A stretch of DNA of 35,550 nucleotides from RGIG1668 sp045124495 (lineage in GTDB: Bacteria; Bacillota; Clostridia; Lachnospirales; Lachnospiraceae), in the NCBI GenBank assembly GCA_045124495.1, contig JBGVLX010000072.1, positions 1 to 35,550 of the forward strand, in the 5' to 3' direction. Made by a program: the position numbers and the translations under genes. The notes beneath the pieces were generated by a model that was given only the letters and a program-made list of their open reading frames with translations, was not told where the DNA came from and did no database searches. Shown piece after piece: positions 7,476 to 15,600 of this stretch (positions within the stretch are counted from its first letter, which is position 1; the number at the start of each line of letters is the position of its first letter).

Positions 7476-8336
7476 ATGAAAACGATAGAAATGACAGCCT
7501 ATGGAAAGATTAACTTAGGTCTGGATGTCATAAGAAAGCTGGAAAATGGATATCATGAACTGGATATGGTGATGCAGACTGTAACCTTGGCAGATACCAT
7601 AGGATTCGAGGTATTAGAAGAAGACGAAATTATATTAACTACGAATAAAGCAGAACTATCTACAGGGGAAGATAATTTAGTGTATCAGGCCATTGCAGGT
7701 ATGAAAGAGGAATTTCAGATAAAAAGTGGAATAAAAGCACATCTGGTAAAAAATATCCCCATGGCAGCAGGTATGGCAGGAGGAAGTGCAGATTGTGCCG
7801 TTACCTTAGAGGCCATGAATTTGTTATTTGATTTAGGGTTATCGAAGGAAGAACTCATGGAAAGAGGGGTAAAATATGGGGCAGATGTTCCATATTGTAT
7901 TAAGAAAGGAACTGCAAGGGCGAAAGGGATTGGAGAAAAACTTACAACATTGACACCTTTTCCTTCTTGTCATATTGTACTTGCAAAACCGGCGGTTTCA
8001 GTTTCTACGAAATTTATTTTTGAGCATTTGGATGTAGCAGCCATTGAAAAACACCCGGATATGGAGGCACTTTCAAAAGCGGTAGAAAAGGAAGATTTGC
8101 AAGAAACCGCTGAGGCTATGGGAAATGTTTTGGAAGAAGTTACCATGAAATATTACCCGAAAGTAAAAGAAATCAAAGAAACTATGTTAAACTGCGGAGC
8201 ATTGAATGCGTTGATGACAGGCAGCGGTCCTACCGTTTTTGGTGTTTTTGGGGATTTAAAAAAGGCTCAGAAAGCACAGGAAATTCTTGAAAAAGATGGG
8301 GAGATAGATTTTGTAATTATGAGTCATCCATGTTAG
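7476..8336 (+). CDS. ispE: 4-diphosphocytidyl-2-C-methyl-D-erythritol kinase
   Basis: A 286-residue GHMP kinase that phosphorylates CDP-methylerythritol in the non-mevalonate isoprenoid pathway. Visible motifs are the substrate-binding YGKINLGLDV near the N-terminus, the ATP-binding glycine-rich loop PMAAGMAGGSAD, and C-terminal MTGSGPTVFGVF. The ATG at 7476 has GTGAGG six bases upstream; an in-frame GTG at 7464 is part of that ribosome binding site and is rejected. A strong promoter lies at 7313-7341. The GntR regulator follows 33 bp downstream without a terminator, so the two form an operon. The length is typical of the family. Confidence 0.95.
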   Translation: MKTIEMTAYGKINLGLDVIRKLENGYHELDMVMQTVTLADTIGFEVLEEDEIILTTNKAELSTGEDNLVYQAIAGMKEEFQIKSGIKAHLVKNIPMAAGMAGGSADCAVTLEAMNLLFDLGLSKEELMERGVKYGADVPYCIKKGTARAKGIGEKLTTLTPFPSCHIVLAKPAVSVSTKFIFEHLDVAAIEKHPDMEALSKAVEKEDLQETAEAMGNVLEEVTMKYYPKVKEIKETMLNCGALNALMTGSGPTVFGVFGDLKKAQKAQEILEKDGEIDFVIMSHPC

Positions 8337-8369
8337 CAGGAAGATATTGTAGAACGGAGATGGAAAGGA

Positions 8370-9041
8370 ATGCTAAATCAGTTAAAGTTTAATTCTAATG
8401 AATATTTGCCACTTCGGGATGTGGTATTCAACACTTTAAGACAAGCCATTATCACGGGAGAATTTGCTCCGGGAGAACGTTTGATGGAGATTGCCCTTGC
8501 AGAACGGCTTGGGGTAAGCAGAACCCCGGTAAGAGAGGCCATAAGGAAACTGGAATTAGAAGGTCTGGTGGTAATGATTCCAAGAAAAGGCGCAGAAGTT
8601 GCCCAGATTACAGAGAAAGATTTAAGAGATTCCTTGGAAGTCCGTTGTAATCTAGAGGAACTGGCAGTAAAACTGGCTTGCGAACGCATTACCGGGGAGG
8701 GCGAAGAAAAGTTAAAACTGGCTTTGGAGGATTTTAAACAGGCAGTTGAGAAACAGGATTTTCAGAACATTGTGGATTCGGACATTGCATTTCATGATGT
8801 AATCTTTGAGGCAACCCAGAATCATAGGCTGATGCAGATTGCAAGTAATTTACGAGAGCAAGTATACCGTTACCGGGTACAGTACATAAAAGACGATAAG
8901 TTACATCCTGTTTTAGAAGAAGAACATCGTATGATTGTGGACTACATTTTGAAGAAAGATGTTCAAAATGCAGTGAATACCATGAAAAAACACATTATTA
9001 ATCAGGAAGAAGGCGTCATCAAAAAAATACAAGCTAAGTAA
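8370..9041 (+). CDS. GntR family regulator, FadR/FCD subfamily
   Basis: A 223-residue transcription factor. Residues 10-75 are the GntR winged helix (AIITGEFAPGERLMEIALAE, then LGVSRTPVREAIRKLELEGL). Residues about 80-215 are the helical FCD effector domain. The metal-binding set typical of FCD domains is present: Asp and His in DIAFHDVI, His in EEEHRMIV and His in MKKHI. Such regulators usually sense small carboxylates through the bound metal. It shares the ispE promoter, which has the palindrome TTGTATACAA at its start site; the same palindrome is at the oppA promoter. Autoregulation and control of the transporter are inference. The start has GGAG 11 bases upstream and GGAAAGGA immediately upstream. 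Confidence 0.9.
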   Translation: MLNQLKFNSNEYLPLRDVVFNTLRQAIITGEFAPGERLMEIALAERLGVSRTPVREAIRKLELEGLVVMIPRKGAEVAQITEKDLRDSLEVRCNLEELAVKLACERITGEGEEKLKLALEDFKQAVEKQDFQNIVDSDIAFHDVIFEATQNHRLMQIASNLREQVYRYRVQYIKDDKLHPVLEEEHRMIVDYILKKDVQNAVNTMKKHIINQEEGVIKKIQAK

Positions 9042-9068
9042 AAGGAAGGCTTGGAAGAAAGAAACGGA

Positions 9069-9248
9069 TCAAAGATACCCCATAAAAAGGACACCATAAG
9101 AAGGAAAATATACCCTTTGGAATGGACACCATAAGAAGAAGGAGTCCTCAAGAATGGACACAAGAAGAAGGAAAATATACCCTCTGGAATTGAAATGATG
9201 AGAAGAAGGGTCCGAAAAAATGGACATAAGAAAGGACGATAGTGAAGA
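9069..9248 (+). repeat. Imperfect tandem array (about 33 bp) before the cell-wall-binding gene
   Basis: Units carrying a GGACACCATAAGAAG-like core occur near 9089, 9124, 9156, 9192 and 9222, spaced 30-36 bp. A longer segment with GGAAAATATACCCTYTGGAA occurs twice, 70 bp apart. The array fills the spacer and runs into the start region of the next gene, whose ATGAGAAGGC resembles the ATGAGAAGAAGG unit. Confidence 0.75.
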
Positions 9249-10244
9249 ATGAGAAGGCATGGGAAATTAAAAAAATGGTTTTCTCTGGGTGTGATAACTA
9301 CCATGTTACTGGCGCAAGGAAGTGTTGCCCTGGCAGCCACCGGATGGATAAAACGAAATGGTAAATGGTATTATTATAATCAAAAGGGAGTAATGACCAC
9401 AGGATGGCAGAATGTGAAGGGTACCTGGTATTACATGAATACAAAAGGAATTATGCAGACCGGCTGGTTAAAGGATGCAAATAACTGGTATTACCTGAAT
9501 CCAAATGGGGACATGGCTACGGGCTGGGTGATGGATAGAGGAACCTGGTATTATTTAACCGGCAGTGGAGCTATGAAAACCGGCTGGCTATGGTACAAGG
9601 ATAAATGGTATTACTTAAATCCAAATGGAGATATGGCCACGGGCTGGTTATGGTACGGAGGAAAATGGTATTACTTAAATCCAAATGGAGATATGGCCAC
9701 AGGTTTTATAACCCTGTCAGGAAAAACATATTATTTAAATCCCGATGGGGACATGGTCACAGGATTGCAGGTCATTGAGGGCAAGAAATATTATTTTAAC
9801 GCCGATGGAAGCATGATAAAAAATACAGTTACAGTGGTGGAGGATACAGAATACGTTTTTGATGAAAACGGTGTAATCACTAGTGAAAAAGTAGTATTTC
9901 AAACTCTGGAAGAAGAAAAGGCAGTGGAATATCTGAAGAAAAAGAAGTCAGAGCAGACTTATGCAGAACAGGCATTAAAGGAAACAAATGATTTAAAACA
10001 AAGTGCCAGAACCATAGCAATGCGGTACGCAAAGGGTACCGTGGTGGAACAGCCGGAGCAGGGAATTTTATGTTATAAAAGTAGTAATGTAAGTAGTCAG
10101 GAAGCCATCGATGCCTGGTTAAAAGACATTGGAATAGAATATTATAACCTCATGGCCTGCAGTGAAGTTGGATTTGCCTGCTATGAAAAGGACGGAGTTT
10201 ATTACTGGGTATGTATAACGAGAGATGGCAGACTGCCACTTTAG
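9249..10244 (+). CDS. Secreted cell-wall-binding repeat protein with degenerate CAP/SCP domain
   Basis: A 331-residue secreted protein. Residues 1-29 are a signal peptide (KLKKW, hydrophobic core, VALA-A). Residues 31-212 contain about nine choline-binding-type repeats (TGWLWYGGKWYYLNPNGDMA). Residues 220-326 appear to be a shortened CAP/SCP domain: SSQEAIDAWLKDIG and SEVGFACYEKDGVYYWVCI align with the second half of that fold. The usual GHR-x-N histidine is replaced (GIEYYN). Three Cys residues (C275, C304, C311) are present in the tail plus C322. It probably anchors to wall polymers; the tail is likely non-enzymatic. The start has only a weak ribosome binding site and follows an imperfect repeat array. 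Confidence 0.8.
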   Translation: MRRHGKLKKWFSLGVITTMLLAQGSVALAATGWIKRNGKWYYYNQKGVMTTGWQNVKGTWYYMNTKGIMQTGWLKDANNWYYLNPNGDMATGWVMDRGTWYYLTGSGAMKTGWLWYKDKWYYLNPNGDMATGWLWYGGKWYYLNPNGDMATGFITLSGKTYYLNPDGDMVTGLQVIEGKKYYFNADGSMIKNTVTVVEDTEYVFDENGVITSEKVVFQTLEEEKAVEYLKKKKSEQTYAEQALKETNDLKQSARTIAMRYAKGTVVEQPEQGILCYKSSNVSSQEAIDAWLKDIGIEYYNLMACSEVGFACYEKDGVYYWVCITRDGRLPL

Positions 10245-10302
10245 ACACATTTTTTCATTGGTATCATATATTATAATAGAACGGATGAGTTGTGAATTAC
10301 TG

Positions 10303-10511
10303 AGGTAATTGCGAAACTCTCAAAAACGTATGTTGAGTGATGAAAAAGAAAGAAATACATAAGCAGGTGCTTGTTCAGCCGTCGGTACTTAATGAGCGAC
10401 TTGTCGCGAATTTAGTACCGCTACGAGCTGAACGCAGCGAAAGCGTGCCTGCGGTGTTTTATTTCTTTTACATCACTTTCATATAAAATATTATAGTTTC
10501 GCAATCACCTG
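10303..10511 (+). mobile_element. MITE-like element copy D (209 bp, complete)
   Basis: The left end is AGGTAATTGCGAAACT and the right end is AGTTTCGCAATCACCT, an inverted terminal repeat. The centre is a nested palindrome: GTTCAGC/GCTGAAC outside, CGGTACT/AGTACCG inside, and GCGAC-TT-GTCGC at the tip. No coding sequence is inside. The right end carries TTTACA (10468-10473), 16 bp, TATTAT (10490-10495), pointing at dapF. The flanking spacer 10245-10302 shows only a TATAAT at 10272 without a good -35. Confidence 0.88.
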
Positions 10512-10571
10512 ACTCAGTGTTAGGGATAAAAGATGAGTCATGAAAGGTATAGGATAATTTGGAGGATGAAT

Positions 10572-11405
10572 ATGAAATTTACTAAGATGCAAGGTTGTGG
10601 AAATGATTATATTTATGTGAATTGTTTTGAAGAAGAAATTTTAGATAAGGCCGAAATGGCGAAATTCGTCAGTGATGAGCATTTTGGAATTGGTTCTGAT
10701 GGTATGATTTTAATCTGCCCTTCGGAAATTGCAGATTTTAAAATGGAGATGTACAACGAAGACGGTTCAGAAGGAGCGATGTGTGGAAATGGCATCCGTT
10801 GCGTTGGAAAATATGTTTATGATTTTGGTCTGACAGAGAAAACCAATATTACCGTGGAAACAAAAGCAGGAATCAAAATCCTGGCATTAAATGTGAAAGA
10901 TGGCAAAGTGGATTCTGTAAGAGTAGACATGGGAGCGCCGATTTTGAAGCCTTCCTTGATTCCGGTAGTTTATGATGGGGAACAGATGGTGAACCAGCCA
11001 TTAAAGGTAGATGGAAAAGATTACATGGTTACCTGTGTTTCTATGGGGAATCCTCATTGTATCACTTTTGTGGAAGATACAAAAAATCTGGAAATCGAAA
11101 AAATCGGTCCTTCTTTTGAAACACACGCTGCCGTTCCGGACAGAGTGAATACCGAATTTATTCAAGTCATTGACAAAAATACTATTAATATGCGTGTATG
11201 GGAACGTGGTTCCGGAGAAACCTGGGCATGTGGGACCGGTGCCTGTGCCAGTGTAGTGGCATGTGTATTAAATGGACTTACGGAAAATAAAGTTACGGTT
11301 CATTTGGTAGGTGGAGACCTATTCATTGAATATGATGAAGAAAAGAATACTGTGTTTATGACAGGACCGGCGAAAACGGTCTGTGTAGGTGAATTATACT
11401 GTTAA
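10572..11405 (+). CDS. dapF: Diaminopimelate epimerase
   Basis: A 277-residue PLP-independent epimerase that interconverts LL- and meso-diaminopimelate, feeding lysine synthesis and the peptidoglycan stem peptide. Both catalytic cysteines are visible: C71 in AMCGNGIRC and C220 in GETWACGTGACAS. The N-terminal MQGCGNDYIYV is typical. The ATG at 10572 is chosen because GGAGG (10561-10565) lies six bases upstream; an ATG at 10566 is too close and the upstream frame reaches toward a MITE. murE follows after 38 bp, coupling DAP formation to its use. Confidence 0.96.
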   Translation: MKFTKMQGCGNDYIYVNCFEEEILDKAEMAKFVSDEHFGIGSDGMILICPSEIADFKMEMYNEDGSEGAMCGNGIRCVGKYVYDFGLTEKTNITVETKAGIKILALNVKDGKVDSVRVDMGAPILKPSLIPVVYDGEQMVNQPLKVDGKDYMVTCVSMGNPHCITFVEDTKNLEIEKIGPSFETHAAVPDRVNTEFIQVIDKNTINMRVWERGSGETWACGTGACASVVACVLNGLTENKVTVHLVGGDLFIEYDEEKNTVFMTGPAKTVCVGELYC

Positions 11406-11443
11406 AAACAGACGTATATATCGAAAGGTTGGTAACAGCTGGC

Positions 11444-12934
11444 ATGAAACTTCTAAGATTATTGCAAAAGATAGATTTTAGGGTTGTAAATGGCCGGGTG
11501 GAACAAGAGATAAATCATTTGGTTCACGATTTCAGAACTGTCAGTACAGGGGACTTGTTTGTCTGTATTAAGGGTACCAGTACAAATGGTCATCATTTTA
11601 TCCCTGAAGTCGTAAATAAGGGAGCAGCAGCCATTGTAATAGAAGAGGAATTAAAGGCGGAAGTAAAAGAGGAGATACCGAAGGAAGTCTGTGTGATACA
11701 GGTTCAAAACTCCAGAAAAGCCTTAGCCCTTCTGGCGGCTGCTTTTTTTGATGATCCTGCAAAAAAGCTGATTACCATCGGAGTAACCGGTACAAAGGGA
11801 AAAACCACCACCACCTATATGATTCAGACGATTTTAGAATCAGCCGGCATCAAAACCGGATTAATAGGCACCATTGAAACCAGAATCGGTGAGGTGCGGA
11901 TTCCAGCAACCAACACCACTCCGGATGCTTATGTGATACAGGAGTCTTTTGCCGAGATGGTAAAAGCGGGATGTAAGGCAGTGGTAATGGAGGTATCTTC
12001 CCAGGGACTCATGATGGACCGGGTAACAGGAATTGAATTTGATTATGGTATTTTTACCAATCTTTCCAAAGATCACATTGGGGTCAATGAGCATAAGGAT
12101 TTTCAGGATTATATGTATTGGAAGTCGGTGTTGTTTCAACATTGTAAGACCGGAATTTTTAATGTGGATGATCCCTATGCAGGTGAGATGATGAAAAATG
12201 CAAAATGCAGGATAGAAACCTTTGGAATGGAAAAGAAAGCGGATTTATATGCGGATAAGATTCAATTGTTCCAAAAACCGGGAATTCTTGGGCTTTCTTA
12301 TCATTTATCTGGCAGGAGCGACATGAATGTGAAAATGGAAATTCCGGGGAGATTTAATGTATATAATTCCCTTGCCGCCATTTCAGTCTGTCTTCCCTTT
12401 GTGAAGAATTTAAATCAGATAGAAGATGCCATGTCTAAGGTACGGGTAAAGGGCAGGGGAGAAATGATAGAGGTATCTTCTGAGTTTTCCCTTATTATCG
12501 ATTATGCCCATAATGCCATGAGTCTGGAACATCTGCTAAAAAGCCTTAGGGAGTATGAGCCGGAAAGGATTGTTACTTTGTTTGGATGTGGAGGAAACAG
12601 GGATAAAAACCGCAGGTTTGAAATGGGGGAAGTTTCGGGACGATTCTCCGATGTTACCATTATTACCTCGGATAATCCTAGATTTGAAGAGCCGGATGCT
12701 ATTATAGAAGACATCATTACAGGAATAAAAAACACAGGTGGTAACTATATCCGGATTCCGGACCGGAAAGAAGCCATAAAATATGCCCTTGGGCACGGAA
12801 GAAAAGGGGATGTGATTGTCCTGGCAGGAAAAGGACACGAAGATTATCAGGAAATCAAAGGTGTGAAGTATAAAATGGATGAAAGAGAGATGATTTCAGA
12901 GATAAAAAGGTCACAAAGATGTTTAGAAAAATAA
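11444..12934 (+). CDS. murE: UDP-MurNAc-tripeptide synthetase, meso-DAP type
   Basis: A 496-residue Mur ligase that adds the third amino acid to UDP-MurNAc-L-Ala-D-Glu in the cytoplasm. The N-terminal UDP-binding region shows DFRTVSTGDLFVCIKG. The ATP loop GVTGTKGKTTT is at 113-123. The substrate motif DNPRF at 410-414 is the signature of meso-DAP-specific enzymes (lysine enzymes differ here). The immediate upstream position of dapF supports that specificity. The ATG at 11444 has only AAAGG 15 bases upstream; a TTG at 11429 is an alternative, less likely start. The last 19 codons are duplicated directly downstream. Confidence 0.94.
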   Translation: MKLLRLLQKIDFRVVNGRVEQEINHLVHDFRTVSTGDLFVCIKGTSTNGHHFIPEVVNKGAAAIVIEEELKAEVKEEIPKEVCVIQVQNSRKALALLAAAFFDDPAKKLITIGVTGTKGKTTTTYMIQTILESAGIKTGLIGTIETRIGEVRIPATNTTPDAYVIQESFAEMVKAGCKAVVMEVSSQGLMMDRVTGIEFDYGIFTNLSKDHIGVNEHKDFQDYMYWKSVLFQHCKTGIFNVDDPYAGEMMKNAKCRIETFGMEKKADLYADKIQLFQKPGILGLSYHLSGRSDMNVKMEIPGRFNVYNSLAAISVCLPFVKNLNQIEDAMSKVRVKGRGEMIEVSSEFSLIIDYAHNAMSLEHLLKSLREYEPERIVTLFGCGGNRDKNRRFEMGEVSGRFSDVTIITSDNPRFEEPDAIIEDIITGIKNTGGNYIRIPDRKEAIKYALGHGRKGDVIVLAGKGHEDYQEIKGVKYKMDEREMISEIKRSQRCLEK

Positions 12935-12996
12935 AGTGGATGAAAGAAATTTGATTTCAGAAATAAAAAGGATACAAAGATGTTCAGAAAAATAAA
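12876..12996 (+). repeat. 61-bp duplication of the murE 3' end
   Basis: TGGATGAAAG begins at 12876 inside murE and again at 12937 after the stop. The two 61-bp units share GATTTCAGAGATAAAAAGG-like and ACAAAGATGTT(T/C)AGAAAAATAA segments with a few substitutions. The second copy is therefore a noncoding duplicate of the last 19 codons and stop codon. Confidence 0.88.
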
Positions 12997-13032
12997 TGAT
13001 ATGAAGTATTTGAGGTAAAAAATGATGTAATT

Positions 13033-13097
13033 TATGCAAGTTGCGATTCAAGTGAACAGTGACTCGGGTTTAAGGTTAATGTTGGAAAACTTGCATA
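13033..13097 (+). repeat. Inverted repeat upstream of malQ
   Basis: TATGCAAGTT (13033-13042) and AACTTGCATA (13088-13097) are perfect 10-bp inverted repeats around a 45-nt loop. There is no T tract. The right arm ends 6 bp before the malQ -35 box, so it may be a regulatory site or a small repeat element. Confidence 0.6.
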
Positions 13098-13103
13098 TTA
13101 AGG

Positions 13104-13132
13104 TTGAATTTTTAAGATATTTTTTGTATAAT
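13104..13132 (+). promoter_or_regulatory. Promoter of malQ (TTGAAT-17-TATAAT)
   Basis: TTGAAT at 13104-13109 and TATAAT at 13127-13132 are 17 bp apart, 76 bp before the malQ start. Confidence 0.75.
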
Positions 13133-13208
13133 TATTATATTGCAAATGAGTGACGGTTTAGGAAGATGGAATCCGTTGCACAAATAAATTTTACGGAGGA
13201 ATAAATTC

Positions 13209-14714
13209 ATGGCAGAAGAAACGAAGAAACCATTGCCGGAAAGATTATCCGGTATTTTAGTACATCCGACTTCATTCCCAAGTCCATTTGGTATTGGTGA
13301 TTTAGGTGAGGGTGCATATCGTTTTATCGACTTTTTGGAAAAAGCCGGACAGAAATTATGGCAGGTATTACCTTTAGGACATACCGGATTTGGAGATTCT
13401 CCTTATCAGGCATTCTCCTCTTTTGCTGGTCAACCACTTGTGATTGATCCAAAGCACTTAGAGGGATTAGGATTATTAACCGGAGAAGATTTCTTAGGAA
13501 TGCCGGAATGGGATGATACGAAAGTAGATTACGGTCCTGCGATCCAGTTCAAGACGAAATTATTAAAAGCAGCTTACGAGAAATTTAAGGCGAATGTAAA
13601 TCCTGAACTGACTGCAGAATATAACGCTTTTGTGGAAAAGACAGAGTGGCTTGCAGATTATGCATTGTTTATGGCTGCTAAGGATTATCATGATGGACGT
13701 TCCTGGTTAGAATGGAACGATGAGTTCTCAAATCCAAATAAGACACAAAAGAAAGCCTTAACGAAGCAGTTAGAAGATGGAGTGGGATATTATCAGTTTA
13801 TCCAGTTTATGTTCTTTAAAGAATGGTTCAGCTTAAAAGAATATGCGAATAATAAAGGCATTAAGATTATTGGAGATATTCCGATTTTCGTTTCTATCGA
13901 CAGTGCTGATGTATGGGCGAATAAGGAGTTATTCCAGTTAACCAAAGAAGGATTCCCTGTGGTAGTAGCTGGTGTACCACCGGATTATTTCAGTGAAACA
14001 GGACAATTATGGGGTAATCCACTTTATAAATGGGAAACTCATAAGAAGAAAGGATACTCTTGGTGGATTGAAAGACTTAAGGTTCAGTTAGAAGTAACAG
14101 ATTACTTAAGAATTGACCATTTCAGAGGTTTTGATACTTACTGGGCAGTGCCATATGGGGAAGAAACCGCGATTAATGGTGAATGGAAGAAAGGTCCGGG
14201 TCCTGATTTGTTCGTTGCTATTGAAGCTGCCCTTGGTAAATTACCAATCATTGCAGAAGATTTAGGAGACATTACCCAGGATGTTATCGACTTACGTGAC
14301 CAGTTTGAATTCCCTGGTATGAAGATTTTACAATTTGCTTTTGACGGAGAAGAAAACGATTTCCTACCACACTATCATGGATATAACAGTGTATGTTATC
14401 CTGGTACTCATGATAATGACACGGTACTTGGCTGGTACAAGTCAGCTCCGGAAAAGACAAAAGATATTGTACGTCGTTATTTGAATACAGATGGAAATAA
14501 TATCAGCTGGGATTTAATTCGTGCTTGTTTTGCATCCCCTGCAAAATATGCCATTGTACCGATTCAGGATGTATTTTCATTGGATGAAAATTCCAGAATG
14601 AACATTCCTGGAACATCTGGTGGAATTTGCTGGGCATTCAGATATAGAAAAGAGTATTTATCAGATTTCCTTGCTGATAGATTAAAGAGTGTAACTGAAT
14701 TATATGGCAGATAA
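13209..14714 (+). CDS. malQ: 4-alpha-glucanotransferase
   Basis: A 501-residue GH77 enzyme that transfers maltooligosaccharide chains between glucans in the cytoplasm. The family start is recognisable in RLSGILVHPTSFPSPFGIGD. LRIDHFRGFDTYWAVP contains the catalytic Asp nucleophile, IIAEDLGDI the acid/base Glu region, and TGTHD-type YPGTHDNDT the transition-state Asp. Length is normal. The ATG at 13209 has GGAGGA about eight bases upstream, and a consensus promoter lies at 13104-13132. Codon use is less purine-biased than in neighbouring genes, consistent with strong expression. plsC follows after 15 bp, so readthrough into it is likely. Confidence 0.97.
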   Translation: MAEETKKPLPERLSGILVHPTSFPSPFGIGDLGEGAYRFIDFLEKAGQKLWQVLPLGHTGFGDSPYQAFSSFAGQPLVIDPKHLEGLGLLTGEDFLGMPEWDDTKVDYGPAIQFKTKLLKAAYEKFKANVNPELTAEYNAFVEKTEWLADYALFMAAKDYHDGRSWLEWNDEFSNPNKTQKKALTKQLEDGVGYYQFIQFMFFKEWFSLKEYANNKGIKIIGDIPIFVSIDSADVWANKELFQLTKEGFPVVVAGVPPDYFSETGQLWGNPLYKWETHKKKGYSWWIERLKVQLEVTDYLRIDHFRGFDTYWAVPYGEETAINGEWKKGPGPDLFVAIEAALGKLPIIAEDLGDITQDVIDLRDQFEFPGMKILQFAFDGEENDFLPHYHGYNSVCYPGTHDNDTVLGWYKSAPEKTKDIVRRYLNTDGNNISWDLIRACFASPAKYAIVPIQDVFSLDENSRMNIPGTSGGICWAFRYRKEYLSDFLADRLKSVTELYGR

Positions 14715-14729
14715 ATAAGAGGTGTTTTT

Positions 14730-15455
14730 ATGCACACGTTTTTGGTTATGACCAACTTATTCCTGTTTGTATTTATAGGATTTTTCACAAATATTTTAAT
14801 ATGGCCGATAAAGAAACTGAAACCGGAATTACAGGTTCGTATATCTAACAATTCTGTAAGATGGGCTTTTTGGCGCTCTCTGTTTTTTGCAGGGGCAAAG
14901 AAGACCGTAATCGGCGAAAAGAATATTCCGGATGAACCATGTTTATTTGTAAGCAATCATCGAAGTAATTTTGATATTCTGCTGATTCATACCTCTACCA
15001 GGCATGATTTAGGCTTTATTGCGAAGAAAGAAATGGACAAGATTCCTTTCTTAAATATTCAGATGCGTAATATTGGATGTGTCTTTCTTGACCGTGATGA
15101 TATCAAGGCCGGACTAACGTCCATCAATGCTGCAGCGGAAAATATAAAAAAAGGAATGTCCATGTGTGTATTTCCTGAAGGACACCGTAGTAAAAAACCG
15201 AACATGGAGATGGGAGAATTTAGGGCCGGAGCCCTGAAGGTTGCAGAGAAGGCGAACTGTCCGATTGTTCCGGTGGCGGTAATCGATAGTGATACTTTAA
15301 TGGAACAGACCGGAAAATTTAAGATTGTTTCGGGAAAAGCCAAGGTTATTTTTGGAGAACCTATCTATATGAATCAACTTGACAGACAGGAAAAACGTAA
15401 AGTTTCAGAAAGAGTTGAGAAAGAGATAAAACAAATGATAGAAGAATACCGGTAA
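14730..15455 (+). CDS. plsC: 1-acyl-sn-glycerol-3-phosphate acyltransferase
   Basis: A 241-residue membrane acyltransferase that converts lysophosphatidate to phosphatidate. The first 30 residues form one hydrophobic segment. The catalytic HX4D motif is H77-RSNF-D82, and the substrate-binding FPEGHRS starts at 148. VPVAVIDSD near the end is also typical of the family. The ATG at 14730 has AGAGGTG upstream. It sits 15 bp after malQ, though the functions are unrelated. A terminator lies 75 bp downstream. Confidence 0.92.
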   Translation: MHTFLVMTNLFLFVFIGFFTNILIWPIKKLKPELQVRISNNSVRWAFWRSLFFAGAKKTVIGEKNIPDEPCLFVSNHRSNFDILLIHTSTRHDLGFIAKKEMDKIPFLNIQMRNIGCVFLDRDDIKAGLTSINAAAENIKKGMSMCVFPEGHRSKKPNMEMGEFRAGALKVAEKANCPIVPVAVIDSDTLMEQTGKFKIVSGKAKVIFGEPIYMNQLDRQEKRKVSERVEKEIKQMIEEYR

Positions 15456-15463
15456 TATGGAAC

Positions 15464-15492
15464 TTGTGAAATCTCAAAGAGTTCTGTATTAT
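15464..15492 (+). promoter_or_regulatory. Promoter candidate for the response-regulator operon (TTGTGA-17-TATTAT)
   Basis: TTGTGA at 15464-15469 and TATTAT at 15487-15492 are 17 bp apart, just after the plsC stop and before the hairpin at 15531-15567. If used, the hairpin becomes a leader attenuator for the next operon. Confidence 0.45.
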
Positions 15493-15530
15493 GGGTTCCA
15501 AATACCTATCGGTAAAAATGCATGAGAATA

Positions 15531-15567
15531 AGCATCGGAAATTAGTGTATTTCCGGTGCTATTTTTC
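15531..15567 (+). terminator. Intrinsic terminator (plsC end or leader attenuator)
   Basis: AGCATCGGAAAT (15531-15542) pairs with ATTTCCGGTGCT (15549-15560) with one G-U pair and a 6-nt loop, followed by ATTTTT. An upstream ATGC (15520 region) could pair with the GCAT of the left arm and compete with the terminator. Confidence 0.85.
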
Positions 15568-15600
15568 CATATACCATAGAGAAGGATTACGAGGTGCGTA

